The position numbers were made by a program, and so were the translations under genes. From assembly GCA_002699085.1 (NCBI GenBank), contig PAAR01000024.1, positions 1 through 44,932 of the forward strand: DNA of 44,932 bases. The letters are read 5' to 3'. The number at the start of each line of letters is the position of its first letter. The stretch's first letter is position 1. Source of the stretch: Micavibrio sp. (lineage in GTDB: Bacteria; Pseudomonadota; Alphaproteobacteria; Micavibrionales; UBA9664). Positions 8,902 through 17,051 of the stretch are shown one piece after another. The notes below the pieces were generated by a model that was not told where the DNA came from, made no database searches, and saw nothing but the letters and a program-made list of their open reading frames with translations.

Positions 8902-8919
8902 AAAATATAGATAGCAATA

Positions 8920-9576
8920 TTATTGACTATATCCAGAGTTTGTTGTGCCTGATTGTCTTAAAAAGCGTGCCGCTTGGCGTACGCCCGTATCTGTATTTGA
9001 AATCACAGATGTCGGTGTTTGCTGCACAGCAATTGATGTTTGATCGACAAACGGCTGCTGTACTGGTGCTGCAGGCGGTTGATATGCTTGTGGTTCAGCG
9101 CCTATAAAAGCAGGAGTTGCATTTTCTGGTAGATAAGCATCAAATTCTGGCACAGAAGCAAAAGGTTGCGGTTGCTGATTTTGTACAATTGGTGCTTGTT
9201 GTCTTTCAATAATCTGTGGTTGCGTAACTGCAATTGGTGCAGGCTCAGTAATTGGGTCAATAGAGGTTATTGTTTCTGTTGCAGGTATAGGCGTACCGAA
9301 AGGGTTAGCGGCTGTGCCTGTTGCTGGATCCATGCCAGCTGGCGGTGTGACAGCGTTTGGTGATGTAGTTGTTGAGGCATAAGGTGTTACTGGGCTAGGA
9401 GCTGCCACAACAGGTTTTGTGGGTGCTTTCGGTGTATAGCTTGATGCAAATGGATCGTTTGATCTTGTTGCTGGTGTTTTGTTACCAAAAACATTGACCT
9501 GGTCTAGAAATGATTCTGCCTGTGCAGGCAATGTGAAGGCGGAAATGAAAACAGTGGCTAATAAAATACGGCGCAT
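8920..9576 (-). CDS. Secreted Pro/Gln/Thr-rich protein of unknown function
   Basis: From the ATG at 9574-9576 this is 218 aa. That start is preceded at 6 bases by GAGG, which makes it better than the TTG four codons upstream. MRRILLATVFISAFTLPAQA is a signal peptide with an AQA cut. The remainder is low complexity: repeated Pro, Gln, Ala and Thr with short VxxP and QQP patches, and no recognised domain. Such stretches are usually extended periplasmic or envelope linkers. It sits between the CoxF-like peptide and ctaG, a place where oxidase operons normally have no such gene, so it may be an insertion into the operon or an envelope protein sharing its transcript. Confidence 0.6.
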   Translation of the reverse strand: MRRILLATVFISAFTLPAQAESFLDQVNVFGNKTPATRSNDPFASSYTPKAPTKPVVAAPSPVTPYASTTTSPNAVTPPAGMDPATGTAANPFGTPIPATETITSIDPITEPAPIAVTQPQIIERQQAPIVQNQQPQPFASVPEFDAYLPENATPAFIGAEPQAYQPPAAPVQQPFVDQTSIAVQQTPTSVISNTDTGVRQAARFLRQSGTTNSGYSQ

Positions 9577-9599
9577 GGGAAACCTCAATATTTAATGGG

Positions 9600-9719
9600 T
9601 TAAACTTGCGCTATTTTTACCATTGTTAAGGCCCAGATTAAAGCAATAAATGCAAAAATCAGAAAAAGCACCGTTAAATTCTTTTTGCTTTTGAGTTTGT
9701 GAAGGTCGGAATGAGGCAT
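9600..9719 (-). CDS. CoxF-like 39-aa single-helix membrane peptide
   Basis: An ATG at 9717-9719 opens 39 codons ending in TAA at 9600-9602. The peptide starts MPHSDLHKLKSKKNL, then a hydrophobic helix (about residues 15-33) ends in LTMVKIAQV. This charged-head, single-helix, V/T-V-K-tail pattern resembles the tiny CoxF-like proteins found just before ctaG in alphaproteobacterial oxidase operons. Here it lies one gene away from ctaG. The start is 4 bases downstream of the stop of the helix-turn-helix gene, so it may be coupled to it. Its function is unproven; assembly or stability of the oxidase is the family assumption. Confidence 0.6.
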   Translation of the reverse strand: MPHSDLHKLKSKKNLTVLFLIFAFIALIWALTMVKIAQV

Positions 9720-9723
9720 GTTC

Positions 9724-10311
9724 TTATCCACGACCTCTTAGTTTTCCCCAAAATGAATTCATTTGGCCACTTGTTGTATCTTCTGATTTGACATTTTCAT
9801 TCTGTGGTTCAATGGTCTGAACACGGCGCTGCATAGCGGCTTTTTTTGCTTCGAACGCTTTGCGTTTTTCTTCGGCTTGCTTGCGCATCATCGCATCACG
9901 GCGACGACGCATGTCTAATTCTTGTTGTAGTGTTTTTGATTGTTCTTGTGTCTGCTGGCTCGTCAGTAGTACTTGAGACGCTTGTTTTTGCCACTGGTCA
10001 CGTTGTGCTTTAAGGTCGAGTATTTGATCTTTCGTGTCATCAAGCTGTGTTTCAAGCATTTTGATCTGCATTTTCAGCTTTTCAATTTCGAGCATATATT
10101 CTGCTTCTTTTAACACAACATCAGTTTTCTTTGCTGAAGCCTTGTCCTCTGTTTGGACGAGGCCGTATACACGTTCTAATTCAGAGACATCCACAAGACG
10201 ACGATTGCCGTCATTATCGCATGAAAGTTTACCTTGTTTCATCGCACGTTGAATTGTTGATTTAGATTTACCAGTTAATTCAGCTGCTCGTTGTGCGCTC
10301 ACTTTTGCCAT
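9724..10311 (-). CDS. Helix-turn-helix protein with a long coiled coil
   Basis: With the ATG at 10309-10311 the protein is 195 aa. GAGG lies about 9 bases upstream, whereas the TTG/GTG further up have no ribosome site. Residues 1-50 form an excisionase/MerR-like DNA-binding unit (VSAQRAAELTGKSKSTIQRA, then DGNRRLVDVSELERVYG). From about residue 65 to 165 there is a strongly charged heptad-like coil with long runs of K, E, Q and R. Similar architectures occur in alphaproteobacterial plasmid and chromosomal genes annotated only as DNA-binding. No enzymatic domain is visible. It may bind the inverted repeat at 10360-10375 just upstream. The role is unknown. Confidence 0.7.
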   Translation of the reverse strand: MAKVSAQRAAELTGKSKSTIQRAMKQGKLSCDNDGNRRLVDVSELERVYGLVQTEDKASAKKTDVVLKEAEYMLEIEKLKMQIKMLETQLDDTKDQILDLKAQRDQWQKQASQVLLTSQQTQEQSKTLQQELDMRRRRDAMMRKQAEEKRKAFEAKKAAMQRRVQTIEPQNENVKSEDTTSGQMNSFWGKLRGRG

Positions 10312-10359
10312 TTGATTGTGCCTCATTTTGTATAAATTATTTACCACCAAATAAGCACA

Positions 10360-10375
10360 GCGTCAGTTTTGACGC
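10360..10375. promoter_or_regulatory. Candidate operator: perfect 6-bp inverted repeat
   Basis: GCGTCA at 10360-10365 and TGACGC at 10370-10375 are perfect complements around GTTT. It sits about 50 bases before the helix-turn-helix start and after the SapC stop. No T-run follows on either strand, so it is not a standard terminator. Autoregulation by the downstream DNA-binding protein is a guess. Confidence 0.35.
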
Positions 10376-10425
10376 AAACAAAAAATGCGACATAATACAT
10401 ATTGTCTGTGAATGAGTTTAGGTGA

Positions 10426-11193
10426 CTAAGCGGCTTTGTCTTCAAGGCGTTCGTTCATGAGGCTTGTCAGACGCTGCCAATTAGCCCCTGAGAATAGATG
10501 CGCATATAGAAACGGTAACCAACCTTTTTTGCGCCATTCAAGGAAATCTTTATCAGACATTTCAGCGAGCTTTTGCTCATCTATGACTTTAAAACCAGAA
10601 AAAGTTATTTTACGGCCACCTTTAACAGTCAGCTCAGCTTGTCGATCAACCAATAAGCCTGATTTAGCTAAAGCTTCAGAGAATGGTTGTGTTTGCTGGG
10701 CAGCACTTTGATATGATTTACAAAATTCTAAGGCATTCTGGGCCAGTTGTGTTGGTTTGCCATCTTTGTCAAAGAAGGTGTCTTTACCTTTTTCAGAGAT
10801 AGAAGCTGCTTTCATATCGACACATAATGTTAGTTGCTTATTATCAGGATTTTCCGCAAAAATAAAAGGATAGCGGCGGATATAGGAAGGGATATAAGTA
10901 TTCATCAACCAATTGCCTTTTTTATCGACAAAAAGGTTTTCGTTATTACGTAAGCCTAAAAGAGCAACAGGTGTAGCGCTGCCATCGCCACTAAAGGCAA
11001 TAGGATAGAAATGGCAAATTTGGGGCATCTCGACGAGATTGATCGGCACGGCGTTTACTTCTTGTGTAAAGCTGTAGTCAGGATCGGTTTTAAGCGCTGT
11101 TTTACCGTGTTTTTTGGCGTCCAATGCGGTAGGTTCTTTATAAAAAAGCGGTAAAGATGTTGTGGCACCTGTTGATGAATTGCTTTTAGCCAT
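10426..11193 (-). CDS. SapC-family protein
   Basis: A 255-aa protein without a signal peptide or membrane helix. Its central part contains VNAVPINLVEMPQ, YPIAFSG, PVALLGLRNNENLFVD and YIPSYIRRYPFIFAE, the conserved run of the SapC family named from a Campylobacter S-layer locus. In alphaproteobacteria these proteins are often cytoplasmic, of unsettled function, and frequently near TonB or tryptophan-halogenase genes; none is seen here. AGAGGA lies 7 bases before the ATG, a good ribosome site. It is divergent from cysD, with 74 bases between starts. Confidence 0.8.
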   Translation of the reverse strand: MAKSNSSTGATTSLPLFYKEPTALDAKKHGKTALKTDPDYSFTQEVNAVPINLVEMPQICHFYPIAFSGDGSATPVALLGLRNNENLFVDKKGNWLMNTYIPSYIRRYPFIFAENPDNKQLTLCVDMKAASISEKGKDTFFDKDGKPTQLAQNALEFCKSYQSAAQQTQPFSEALAKSGLLVDRQAELTVKGGRKITFSGFKVIDEQKLAEMSDKDFLEWRKKGWLPFLYAHLFSGANWQRLTSLMNERLEDKAA

Positions 11194-11267
11194 AGAATAT
11201 CCTCTTGATTTACAGTGTTACATGGCTATCGTACAGGAGATTACACAAACTGCAAGTATAGGATAAT

Positions 11268-12077
11268 ATGAATAAGAGTATCGAAGAGCATTTACGCCGT
11301 TTAGAAGCAGAGAGTATTTATATACTTCGTGAGGCCTATGCGAATATTGATCCGCTTGTGATGTTGTGGTCGATCGGCAAGGATTCAACGACACTACTTT
11401 ATCTTGTAAAAAAAGCCTTTTTAGGCCGTGTACCATTTCCGCTTGTTCATTTAGATACAGATATGGAAATGGATGAAGTGTATGCATTCCGTGACTGGAT
11501 TGCGAAAGAGTGGGATTTTGACTTAACGATTGAACATTGCCCACCAGAGTCGGAAATGGATCCAACTTTACCGCCAGCGAGCCGTGCGGCAGCCCGTAAA
11601 ACACAAGGTTTAAAAAACCTTATTCAGGATGGTAAATATGAAGGTGTATTTTTAGGTATTCGTCGTGATGAGCAGTCCATGCGTGCTAAAGAGCGTGTGT
11701 TTTCGCCACGTGATAATAATGGTGAGTGGAACTTCAAAGATCAGCCAGCAGAATTTTGGGGGCAATATAAGACAGATTTCCCAGAAGGTACGCATATTCG
11801 CATTCACCCATTACTTCATTGGACTGAGCTTGATATTTGGCGTTACACACAATTGGAAAACATTCCGTATGTGCCGCTTTATCTAGCCAGAGACGGTAAG
11901 CGCTATCGTTCATTAGGCGAGAAAAATATTACGTTTCCGGTCGATAGTAACGCTGACACATTAGAGGCTATTATTGCTGAATTAGAAGAGACACGTGATC
12001 CAGAGCGTGCTGGCCGTGCAATGGATAATGAAACAGAAGATGCTTTTGAGCGTCTCAGAGCAAGTGGATATATGTAA
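11268..12077 (+). CDS. cysD: Sulfate adenylyltransferase small subunit
   Basis: A 269-aa PP-loop nucleotidyl transferase. SIGKDS at residues 35-40 is the pyrophosphate-binding loop, and [30 protein letters not shown] and [15 protein letters not shown] are typical of CysD. With CysN it makes adenylyl sulfate (APS) from ATP and sulfate, driven by GTP hydrolysis. AGGA is placed 5 bases before the ATG. The stop TAA shares one base with the cysNC start, a sign of tight translational coupling. It is somewhat shorter than the roughly 300-aa enterobacterial protein. Confidence 0.94.
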   Translation: MNKSIEEHLRRLEAESIYILREAYANIDPLVMLWSIGKDSTTLLYLVKKAFLGRVPFPLVHLDTDMEMDEVYAFRDWIAKEWDFDLTIEHCPPESEMDPTLPPASRAAARKTQGLKNLIQDGKYEGVFLGIRRDEQSMRAKERVFSPRDNNGEWNFKDQPAEFWGQYKTDFPEGTHIRIHPLLHWTELDIWRYTQLENIPYVPLYLARDGKRYRSLGEKNITFPVDSNADTLEAIIAELEETRDPERAGRAMDNETEDAFERLRASGYM

Positions 12078-13975
12078 TGACAGCACAAAATACGCAACAG
12101 TTGCCTATCGTTATTGTTGGTCATGTCGATCACGGAAAATCGTCACTTATTGGGCGGTTGCTTTATGACACTCAAAGTTTGCCAGCTAATAAGCAAAAAG
12201 AGATTGAAGCAATCTCATCCAAACGTGGCATGGATATGGAATGGTCATTTGTGCTGGATAGTTTTCAAGCGGAGCGCGATCAAGCGATCACTATTGATAC
12301 AACACAAATTTGGTTCAAGACACCGAAGCGTTCTTATGTGATTATTGATGCCCCAGGGCATCGTGAGTTTTTAAAGAATATGATCTCTGGTGCGGCACAA
12401 GCTGAGGCGGCTATTCTAGTGCTTGATGCGAAAGAGGGGATTAAAGAACAGACCAAACGCCACGCGTATCTTCTTCATTTATTGGGTCTAAAACAAGTGA
12501 TTGTGGCGATCAATAAGATGGATTTGGTGAAAAATGATGAGGCACGTTTTAATGAGCTGTCAAAAGATGTTTCTGAATATTTAGCCTCATTGAATATTTT
12601 CCCGACAGCGATTATTCCGATCTCTGCCAGACAGGGCGATAATATTGCAAACAGCGCTGAAAAATCTATGCCTTGGTATAAAGGCCATACTATTGTTCAA
12701 AAACTTGACACATTAACGGCTTCGGCAGCATTGATAGAAAAGCCAGCACGTTTTCCTGTGCAGGATGTGTATCGCTTTGATGAACGTCGCATTATTGTTG
12801 GCCATTTAGACAGTGGTAGAATCAAAATCGGTGATAAGCTGACATTCTCGCCAGTGAATGAAACAGCGACCGTAACGACGATTGAATCATGGCCAGCTAA
12901 AGCTGAGCAGACAGAGGTAGAGGCAGGACAATCAATTGCTATTACGCTGGATCAACCAATTTTTGTTGAGCGGGGTCATATTGGATCACATGCGGAAGAC
13001 GCTCCGATGTTATCAAATGTATTCCGTATGCATTTATTCTGGCTGTCTGATAAGCCGCTTAAAGTCGGTAACGTTTATAAAATTCGTTTGGCTACTCAAG
13101 AAGCACTGGCCACAGTTCAGGCTATTGAAAAAACCATTGATACAGATGATTTAAAATCTTCCGAAATGGGTGATGTTGTTAGAAATGGTGTCGCTGAAAT
13201 CGTTTTTAGAACACGTGATATGCTAGCCCTTGACCCATTCAGCGATAACCCGTCAACGGGGCGTTGTGTGATTTATGACGGTTTTGATGTTGCTGGTGGA
13301 GGTATTGTCAGCATGGAAGGTTATGCCGACCAGCGTATGGCTTATGTTCAACGTCCAAAGAATATTTACACGGTTGAGCACTTAATCCCGCACGAGGAAC
13401 GTGCTCAACGTAACGGCCATAAGGGCGCAGTGTTTTGGTTTACTGGTTTGTCTGGTGCAGGTAAATCAACGGTCGCTATGAATGTTGAGCGGTATTTATT
13501 TGATAAAGGCTATAATACCTATGTGCTTGATGGTGATAATGTTCGCCACGGTTTAAACAAAGATTTAGGCTTTTCGCCTGAAGATCGAAAGGAAAATATC
13601 CGTCGTGTCGCTGCTGTCTCTGGCTTGCAGGCAGATGCAGGTCTTATCACAATTACAGCTTTTATCTCGCCCTATCGGGAAGATAGAGAAAGTGCCCGTG
13701 CTTTAACCCCCGATCATTTCCATGAAATTTTCATTAAGGCAGATTTAGCAACATGTGAAAATCGGGACCCCAAAAACCTTTATAAAAAAGCGAGAGCTGG
13801 GGATATTAAAGAATTCACAGGGATTTCCTCGCCATATGAAGAGCCAGATAATCCTGATCTCGTGGTGGACACGCAAAAACATGATTTGCAAACCTGTATT
13901 CAACAAGTTGCTGATTATATCGAAAGTCATGTTAAGATAGCGGATATCAAAACAAAGAAGATATCCAATTCATGA
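12077..13975 (+). CDS. cysN: Bifunctional sulfate adenylyltransferase GTPase subunit / APS kinase
   Basis: A 632-aa fusion often called CysNC or NodQ-like. The N-terminal EF-Tu-type GTPase has GHVDHGKSS (15-23), DAPGHREF and NKMD motifs, followed by beta-barrel domains up to about residue 440. The C-terminal APS kinase has GLSGAGKS (457-464), [10 protein letters not shown] and [10 protein letters not shown] motifs. The enzyme couples GTP hydrolysis to APS formation and then phosphorylates APS to PAPS, for assimilatory sulfate reduction or sulfation. It overlaps cysD by one base and cysQ by four (ATGA), so the three form one operon. Confidence 0.94.
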   Translation: MTAQNTQQLPIVIVGHVDHGKSSLIGRLLYDTQSLPANKQKEIEAISSKRGMDMEWSFVLDSFQAERDQAITIDTTQIWFKTPKRSYVIIDAPGHREFLKNMISGAAQAEAAILVLDAKEGIKEQTKRHAYLLHLLGLKQVIVAINKMDLVKNDEARFNELSKDVSEYLASLNIFPTAIIPISARQGDNIANSAEKSMPWYKGHTIVQKLDTLTASAALIEKPARFPVQDVYRFDERRIIVGHLDSGRIKIGDKLTFSPVNETATVTTIESWPAKAEQTEVEAGQSIAITLDQPIFVERGHIGSHAEDAPMLSNVFRMHLFWLSDKPLKVGNVYKIRLATQEALATVQAIEKTIDTDDLKSSEMGDVVRNGVAEIVFRTRDMLALDPFSDNPSTGRCVIYDGFDVAGGGIVSMEGYADQRMAYVQRPKNIYTVEHLIPHEERAQRNGHKGAVFWFTGLSGAGKSTVAMNVERYLFDKGYNTYVLDGDNVRHGLNKDLGFSPEDRKENIRRVAAVSGLQADAGLITITAFISPYREDRESARALTPDHFHEIFIKADLATCENRDPKNLYKKARAGDIKEFTGISSPYEEPDNPDLVVDTQKHDLQTCIQQVADYIESHVKIADIKTKKISNS

Positions 13976-14769
13976 CAAAAGATGAACTTGCTCAATTAAC
14001 ACAAAAAATTATTCCTGCTGCTTTACGGGCTGGGGAAGTGATTGAAGAGCAAGTTAAAAAAGGCATAAAAGTCTTACGCAAAGATGATGGCTCACCTGTC
14101 ACAGCGGCAGATCAATTAGCCGAAAATGAAATTATTGCTATGCTTGAATCGCTTGATTTGGGTTTTCCTATTGTCGGTGAAGAATTAGTAGCGGATGGTA
14201 ATGCGCCAATCTTTAAAGGGGCGGCTACTTATTGGTTGGTCGATGCGTTGGACGGTACGAAAGAATTCATTAAAGGTACGGGTGAGTATACAGTCAATAT
14301 AGCACTTATCATTGACAAGGCACCTGTATTGGGCGTTGTCTATGCGCCGGCACAAGATAAGCTCTATTACGGCTATGCAGATAAAGCATATAAACGTGAT
14401 GGCGCAAAATCTGCGATTGAATCTATTAAGGCCCGTAAAACGCCAGAAAAAGGTCTTACAATTGCCACTAGTCGGAGTCATGGCAGCACGACAAAAGTTG
14501 ATACCTTGCTTGAAGGCCATAAGGTGGAGACCGTGATAAATAGTGGTAGCTCATTAAAATTCTGTTTAATTGCCGAAGGACTTGCGGATTTATATCCCCG
14601 TTATGGTCGTACATGTGAATGGGATACCGCTGCAGCGCATGCAATTTTGAACGCAGCAGGTGGGTCAGTTGTGCGTGCGGATAATGGTGAAGTGCTTGCT
14701 TACGGCAAAATTACTGAGCGTTTTTATAATCCAGAATTTTTAGCGTTGAATAAAAATTTAAAGTTTTAA
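13972..14769 (+). CDS. cysQ: 3'(2'),5'-bisphosphate nucleotidase CysQ
   Basis: A 265-aa inositol-monophosphatase-fold enzyme. Metal-binding motifs are intact: GEE at about residue 65, DALDGTKEF starting at D91, and [10 protein letters not shown] near residue 220. CysQ removes the 3' phosphate from PAP (and PAPS), preventing build-up of the by-product of PAPS use. Its position overlapping the end of the CysN/CysC fusion by an ATGA supports this role over general inositol phosphatase activity. Confidence 0.92.
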   Translation: MTKDELAQLTQKIIPAALRAGEVIEEQVKKGIKVLRKDDGSPVTAADQLAENEIIAMLESLDLGFPIVGEELVADGNAPIFKGAATYWLVDALDGTKEFIKGTGEYTVNIALIIDKAPVLGVVYAPAQDKLYYGYADKAYKRDGAKSAIESIKARKTPEKGLTIATSRSHGSTTKVDTLLEGHKVETVINSGSSLKFCLIAEGLADLYPRYGRTCEWDTAAAHAILNAAGGSVVRADNGEVLAYGKITERFYNPEFLALNKNLKF

Positions 14770-14788
14770 AAATTTTTAACAAAATAAA

Positions 14789-14817
14789 TTGTCGAACGAT
14801 CCATCTTCGGGTATAAC
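14789..14817 (+). promoter_or_regulatory. Probable promoter of the S24-like XRE repressor (leaderless geometry)
   Basis: TTGTCG at 14789-14794 and TATAAC at 14812-14817 are separated by 17 bases, and the -10 ends 7 bases before the ATG at 14825. The TTG that could be read as a start codon is better explained as the -35 box. Leaderless repressor mRNAs are known in other systems, such as lambda cI. Confidence 0.5.
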
Positions 14818-14824
14818 GGCCTCT

Positions 14825-15493
14825 ATGAAAAATTTAGGATCTAGAATTAAGTATATGCGTGAGAAACTTGGCCTTTCTCAAGGGCAAGTAGCGGATAAAC
14901 TCGGTGTCTCTCAACAGGCTATCCAACAAGTAGAAACAGGCAAGGCAAAGAAACCAAAATATCTTTATGAAATGGCAACCATGCTAGGTGTTTCATATGA
15001 GTGGCTTGTATTGGGCGAAGAAAATCCAAAATTCGCACAGAACGCTGCACGTGTTTCAAATAATAATGTGCAAGAATCAGCACCTCGCCAATCTGCCGAT
15101 GCTTTGATTAAGATCGTGGAGCTTGTGCCTGGTGGGCCTAATGGCTATTGCAAGGTAACGGGTTCATTGGCGGATAACTTACCACGACCACGTCGCCTAG
15201 ACGGTGTTGATCGTGCCTATGGTGTTTACGTTTATGATAATACAATGGCGCCTCGTTATAATACAGGGGATCTCGTGTTTGTTCATCCAACAATGCCATA
15301 TGCAGAGGGTGACTATGTGCTAGCGCATATTAAAGGTGCGCCTGGCGAACCTATTGGTATTGCTTGTTTGTGCTTTGATGAGAAGGATGAGAATACATAT
15401 GTATTCAAGCAGCTTACACCATATAAACTCGTGCGATTAGAGGCTAACAAGGTGCAAGCGGTGCATAAAATTGTTGCCAGCGAACAATATTAA
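14825..15493 (+). CDS. XRE-family regulator with a degenerate LexA/S24-like C-terminal domain
   Basis: From the ATG at 14825 the protein is 222 aa. Residues 4-58 are a Cro/CI-type helix-turn-helix (SRIKYMREKLGLSQGQVADK, then SQQAIQQVETGKA). The C-terminal half resembles the LexA/CI S24 domain (VYDNTMAPRYNTGDLVFVHP, GDYVLAHI). However, the position normally held by the nucleophilic serine in GDSM reads DNTM, so self-cleavage by the standard Ser-Lys dyad looks unlikely. It probably acts as a stable dimeric repressor. A well-spaced promoter lies directly upstream. It follows cysQ by 55 bases and is followed by another small XRE gene; its targets are unknown. Confidence 0.78.
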   Translation: MKNLGSRIKYMREKLGLSQGQVADKLGVSQQAIQQVETGKAKKPKYLYEMATMLGVSYEWLVLGEENPKFAQNAARVSNNNVQESAPRQSADALIKIVELVPGGPNGYCKVTGSLADNLPRPRRLDGVDRAYGVYVYDNTMAPRYNTGDLVFVHPTMPYAEGDYVLAHIKGAPGEPIGIACLCFDEKDENTYVFKQLTPYKLVRLEANKVQAVHKIVASEQY

Positions 15494-15498
15494 ACAAT

Positions 15499-15532
15499 TT
15501 TACTTGTAATTTACTTGTTGTGCTGCCATGAT
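15499..15532 (+). promoter_or_regulatory. Promoter with an 11-bp-spaced direct repeat over the -35 box
   Basis: TTTACTTGT occurs at 15499-15507 and again at 15510-15518, one helical turn apart. TTGTAA (15504-15509) with 17 bases to CATGAT (15527-15532) makes a plausible promoter whose start would fall at the ATG at 15539. The repeats overlap the -35, as expected for a repressor site, perhaps for one of the two XRE proteins here. Confidence 0.4.
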
Positions 15533-15538
15533 ATTTTC

Positions 15539-15781
15539 ATGGCAAAAACTGATCCATATATGAATGATATTTTTTATAAAGAGCTTGGGGCGCGTCTTCT
15601 AGATATGCGTAAAGAGCGACGCATTCGCCTGAAAGATATCGCCACTTATCTTGAAATCAGCTACCAGCAATACCAAAAATACGAAGCCGGTATCACACGC
15701 ATTCCATTAGATCGCTTTTTGCGTTTAATGCGTTTTTATAAATTAAATATGACTCGTTTTCTAAAAGGCATGATTTATTAG
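15539..15781 (+). CDS. Small XRE-type helix-turn-helix regulator
   Basis: From the ATG at 15539 this is an 80-aa protein, nearly all a single Cro/CI-type DNA-binding domain: LGARLLDMRKERRIRLKDIA, then ISYQQYQKYEAGITRIPLDR and LMRFYKLN. There is no effector or cleavage domain. An upstream TTG at 15515 gives eight more residues but has no ribosome site, and it lies inside the direct repeat, so the ATG is preferred. Such compact proteins act as dimeric repressors or activators. The neighbours (an S24-like XRE gene before, the amino-acid dehydrogenase after) make control of the lysine genes possible but unproven. Confidence 0.72.
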   Translation: MAKTDPYMNDIFYKELGARLLDMRKERRIRLKDIATYLEISYQQYQKYEAGITRIPLDRFLRLMRFYKLNMTRFLKGMIY

Positions 15782-15847
15782 ATCTCTTCGCAGTAGCAGC
15801 ATAAAATTTTACCTCTTTTAAGTGCTATCTATTGTATACTTATTGAT

Positions 15848-17047
15848 ATGCAATTTTCCTCGGCTGAAGATTTTCATGCGCATCTCAAAAGCTTAAAGCA
15901 GCGCTTTGACGCTATGCCACCTGTATTAGAAAAAACATTTACTGACCCTGCGATGAATGTCGAGGGCTATGTTGTTGTGTGGAATACAGACATCTGTAAA
16001 AACGGGCCATTATTCGCTAATCAAAAGGGATGCGGTAAAGGTGGCACACGCATCAAGCAAGATCTATCATTACACGATATAAAAAGACTGGCCAAAGCGA
16101 TGGCTGAGAAAAATGCAGCGGTAGGTTTACCTATGGGTGGCGCAAAATCAGGGATAAATATGTCACCTGATGACCCTAATTATGAGGCTAAGTTCAAGCG
16201 TTTTGTCGAGCTTGTTAAAGAGTCTGGAATTTTGTATGAGCATGGCGGCGTTTTTGGTGGTTTTGGTTATGATATAGGTTGTAAACCACCAATGAATGCT
16301 TTGTGGGCTGTTGATGTTTTAGGCTCTGGTCGTTCTTTTACGGGAAAGCCATTGGAAATGGGCGGTACAGATTATGAGAAAATCGGCATTGCTGGTTACG
16401 GCGTTGCTGTTGCAGGTCTTCACTTAATCCGTAGTCGCAAAGAACAAGAAAACCTTACATTTGCTGTCCAAGGTGTTGGTGCCATGGGTGGTGCTGTATT
16501 AAAATATTTTTCTCAATTTGGCTTTCAGATCAAATCTTTGTCCGATCCTCGTTTTGGCGGGACATGGGTTTTTGATAAACAGCCCTCTATTGCGCTGATT
16601 AATAACCCGACACCAGAAATGATTGCCAAAGAAGCCCAAAAAGTTTCTGATGACCCATCAGGTGCTTTATATGCTGATGTCGATATTATTTTTCCTTGCG
16701 CTTTAGAAGACTCTTTGACAGTGGATAATGCCGATAGAGTAAAAGCCCGATATGTCGTTGAAGGCGCAAACAACCCAACAACGGATGAAGCGCATCAAAT
16801 CTTTTTTGATAAAAATATTTTGGTCGCACCTGATATTTTATCTAATGCAGGCGGCATTATCGCAGCCTTTGTTGAAATGACAGAAAGCGACGACACGGCA
16901 GATAAATCAGCCATTGCCCTTAACTTAACAAGGGTGCGTATTAGTGCTAATATTAAGCAAATGATGGACTATATTGATACATTAAATGTCCGCCCTGATT
17001 TAGTCGCTGATGCCATGACTTATATGAATATTTTTAAAGGAGAATAA
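15848..17047 (+). CDS. Glu/Leu/Phe/Val-family amino-acid dehydrogenase
   Basis: A 399-aa NAD(P)-dependent amino-acid dehydrogenase. KGGTRI (64-69) and LPMGGAKSG with K100, the catalytic lysine, match the ELFV family. FGYDIGCKPPMNAL and a Rossmann fold with VQGVGAMGG (about 204-212) follow. NAAGGI-type LSNAGGIIAAFVE near the end is also conserved. The family interconverts amino acids and 2-oxo acids with ammonia. Being first in a run with a saccharopine-dehydrogenase-like enzyme, ALDH7 and, further down, gcdH, it may act on 2-aminoadipate or glutamate rather than leucine; this is inference. A TATACT (15835-15840) ends 7 bases before the ATG, without a good -35. Confidence 0.8.
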   Translation: MQFSSAEDFHAHLKSLKQRFDAMPPVLEKTFTDPAMNVEGYVVVWNTDICKNGPLFANQKGCGKGGTRIKQDLSLHDIKRLAKAMAEKNAAVGLPMGGAKSGINMSPDDPNYEAKFKRFVELVKESGILYEHGGVFGGFGYDIGCKPPMNALWAVDVLGSGRSFTGKPLEMGGTDYEKIGIAGYGVAVAGLHLIRSRKEQENLTFAVQGVGAMGGAVLKYFSQFGFQIKSLSDPRFGGTWVFDKQPSIALINNPTPEMIAKEAQKVSDDPSGALYADVDIIFPCALEDSLTVDNADRVKARYVVEGANNPTTDEAHQIFFDKNILVAPDILSNAGGIIAAFVEMTESDDTADKSAIALNLTRVRISANIKQMMDYIDTLNVRPDLVADAMTYMNIFKGE

Positions 17048-17051
17048 GCCG

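Noticed and set aside
10312-10350. TTG/GTG/ATG starts upstream for the helix-turn-helix coiled-coil protein
   Set aside because: GAGG is placed for the ATG at 10309-10311, and the extra residues add nothing to the domain.
11218-11604. 128-codon minus-strand frame over cysD
   Set aside because: It overlaps the well-supported cysD PP-loop gene and shows no domain or ribosome site.
14789-14791. TTG as start codon of the S24-like XRE gene
   Set aside because: No ribosome site; it coincides with a -35 box correctly spaced from TATAAC, and the ATG at 14825 starts the helix-turn-helix at the normal distance.
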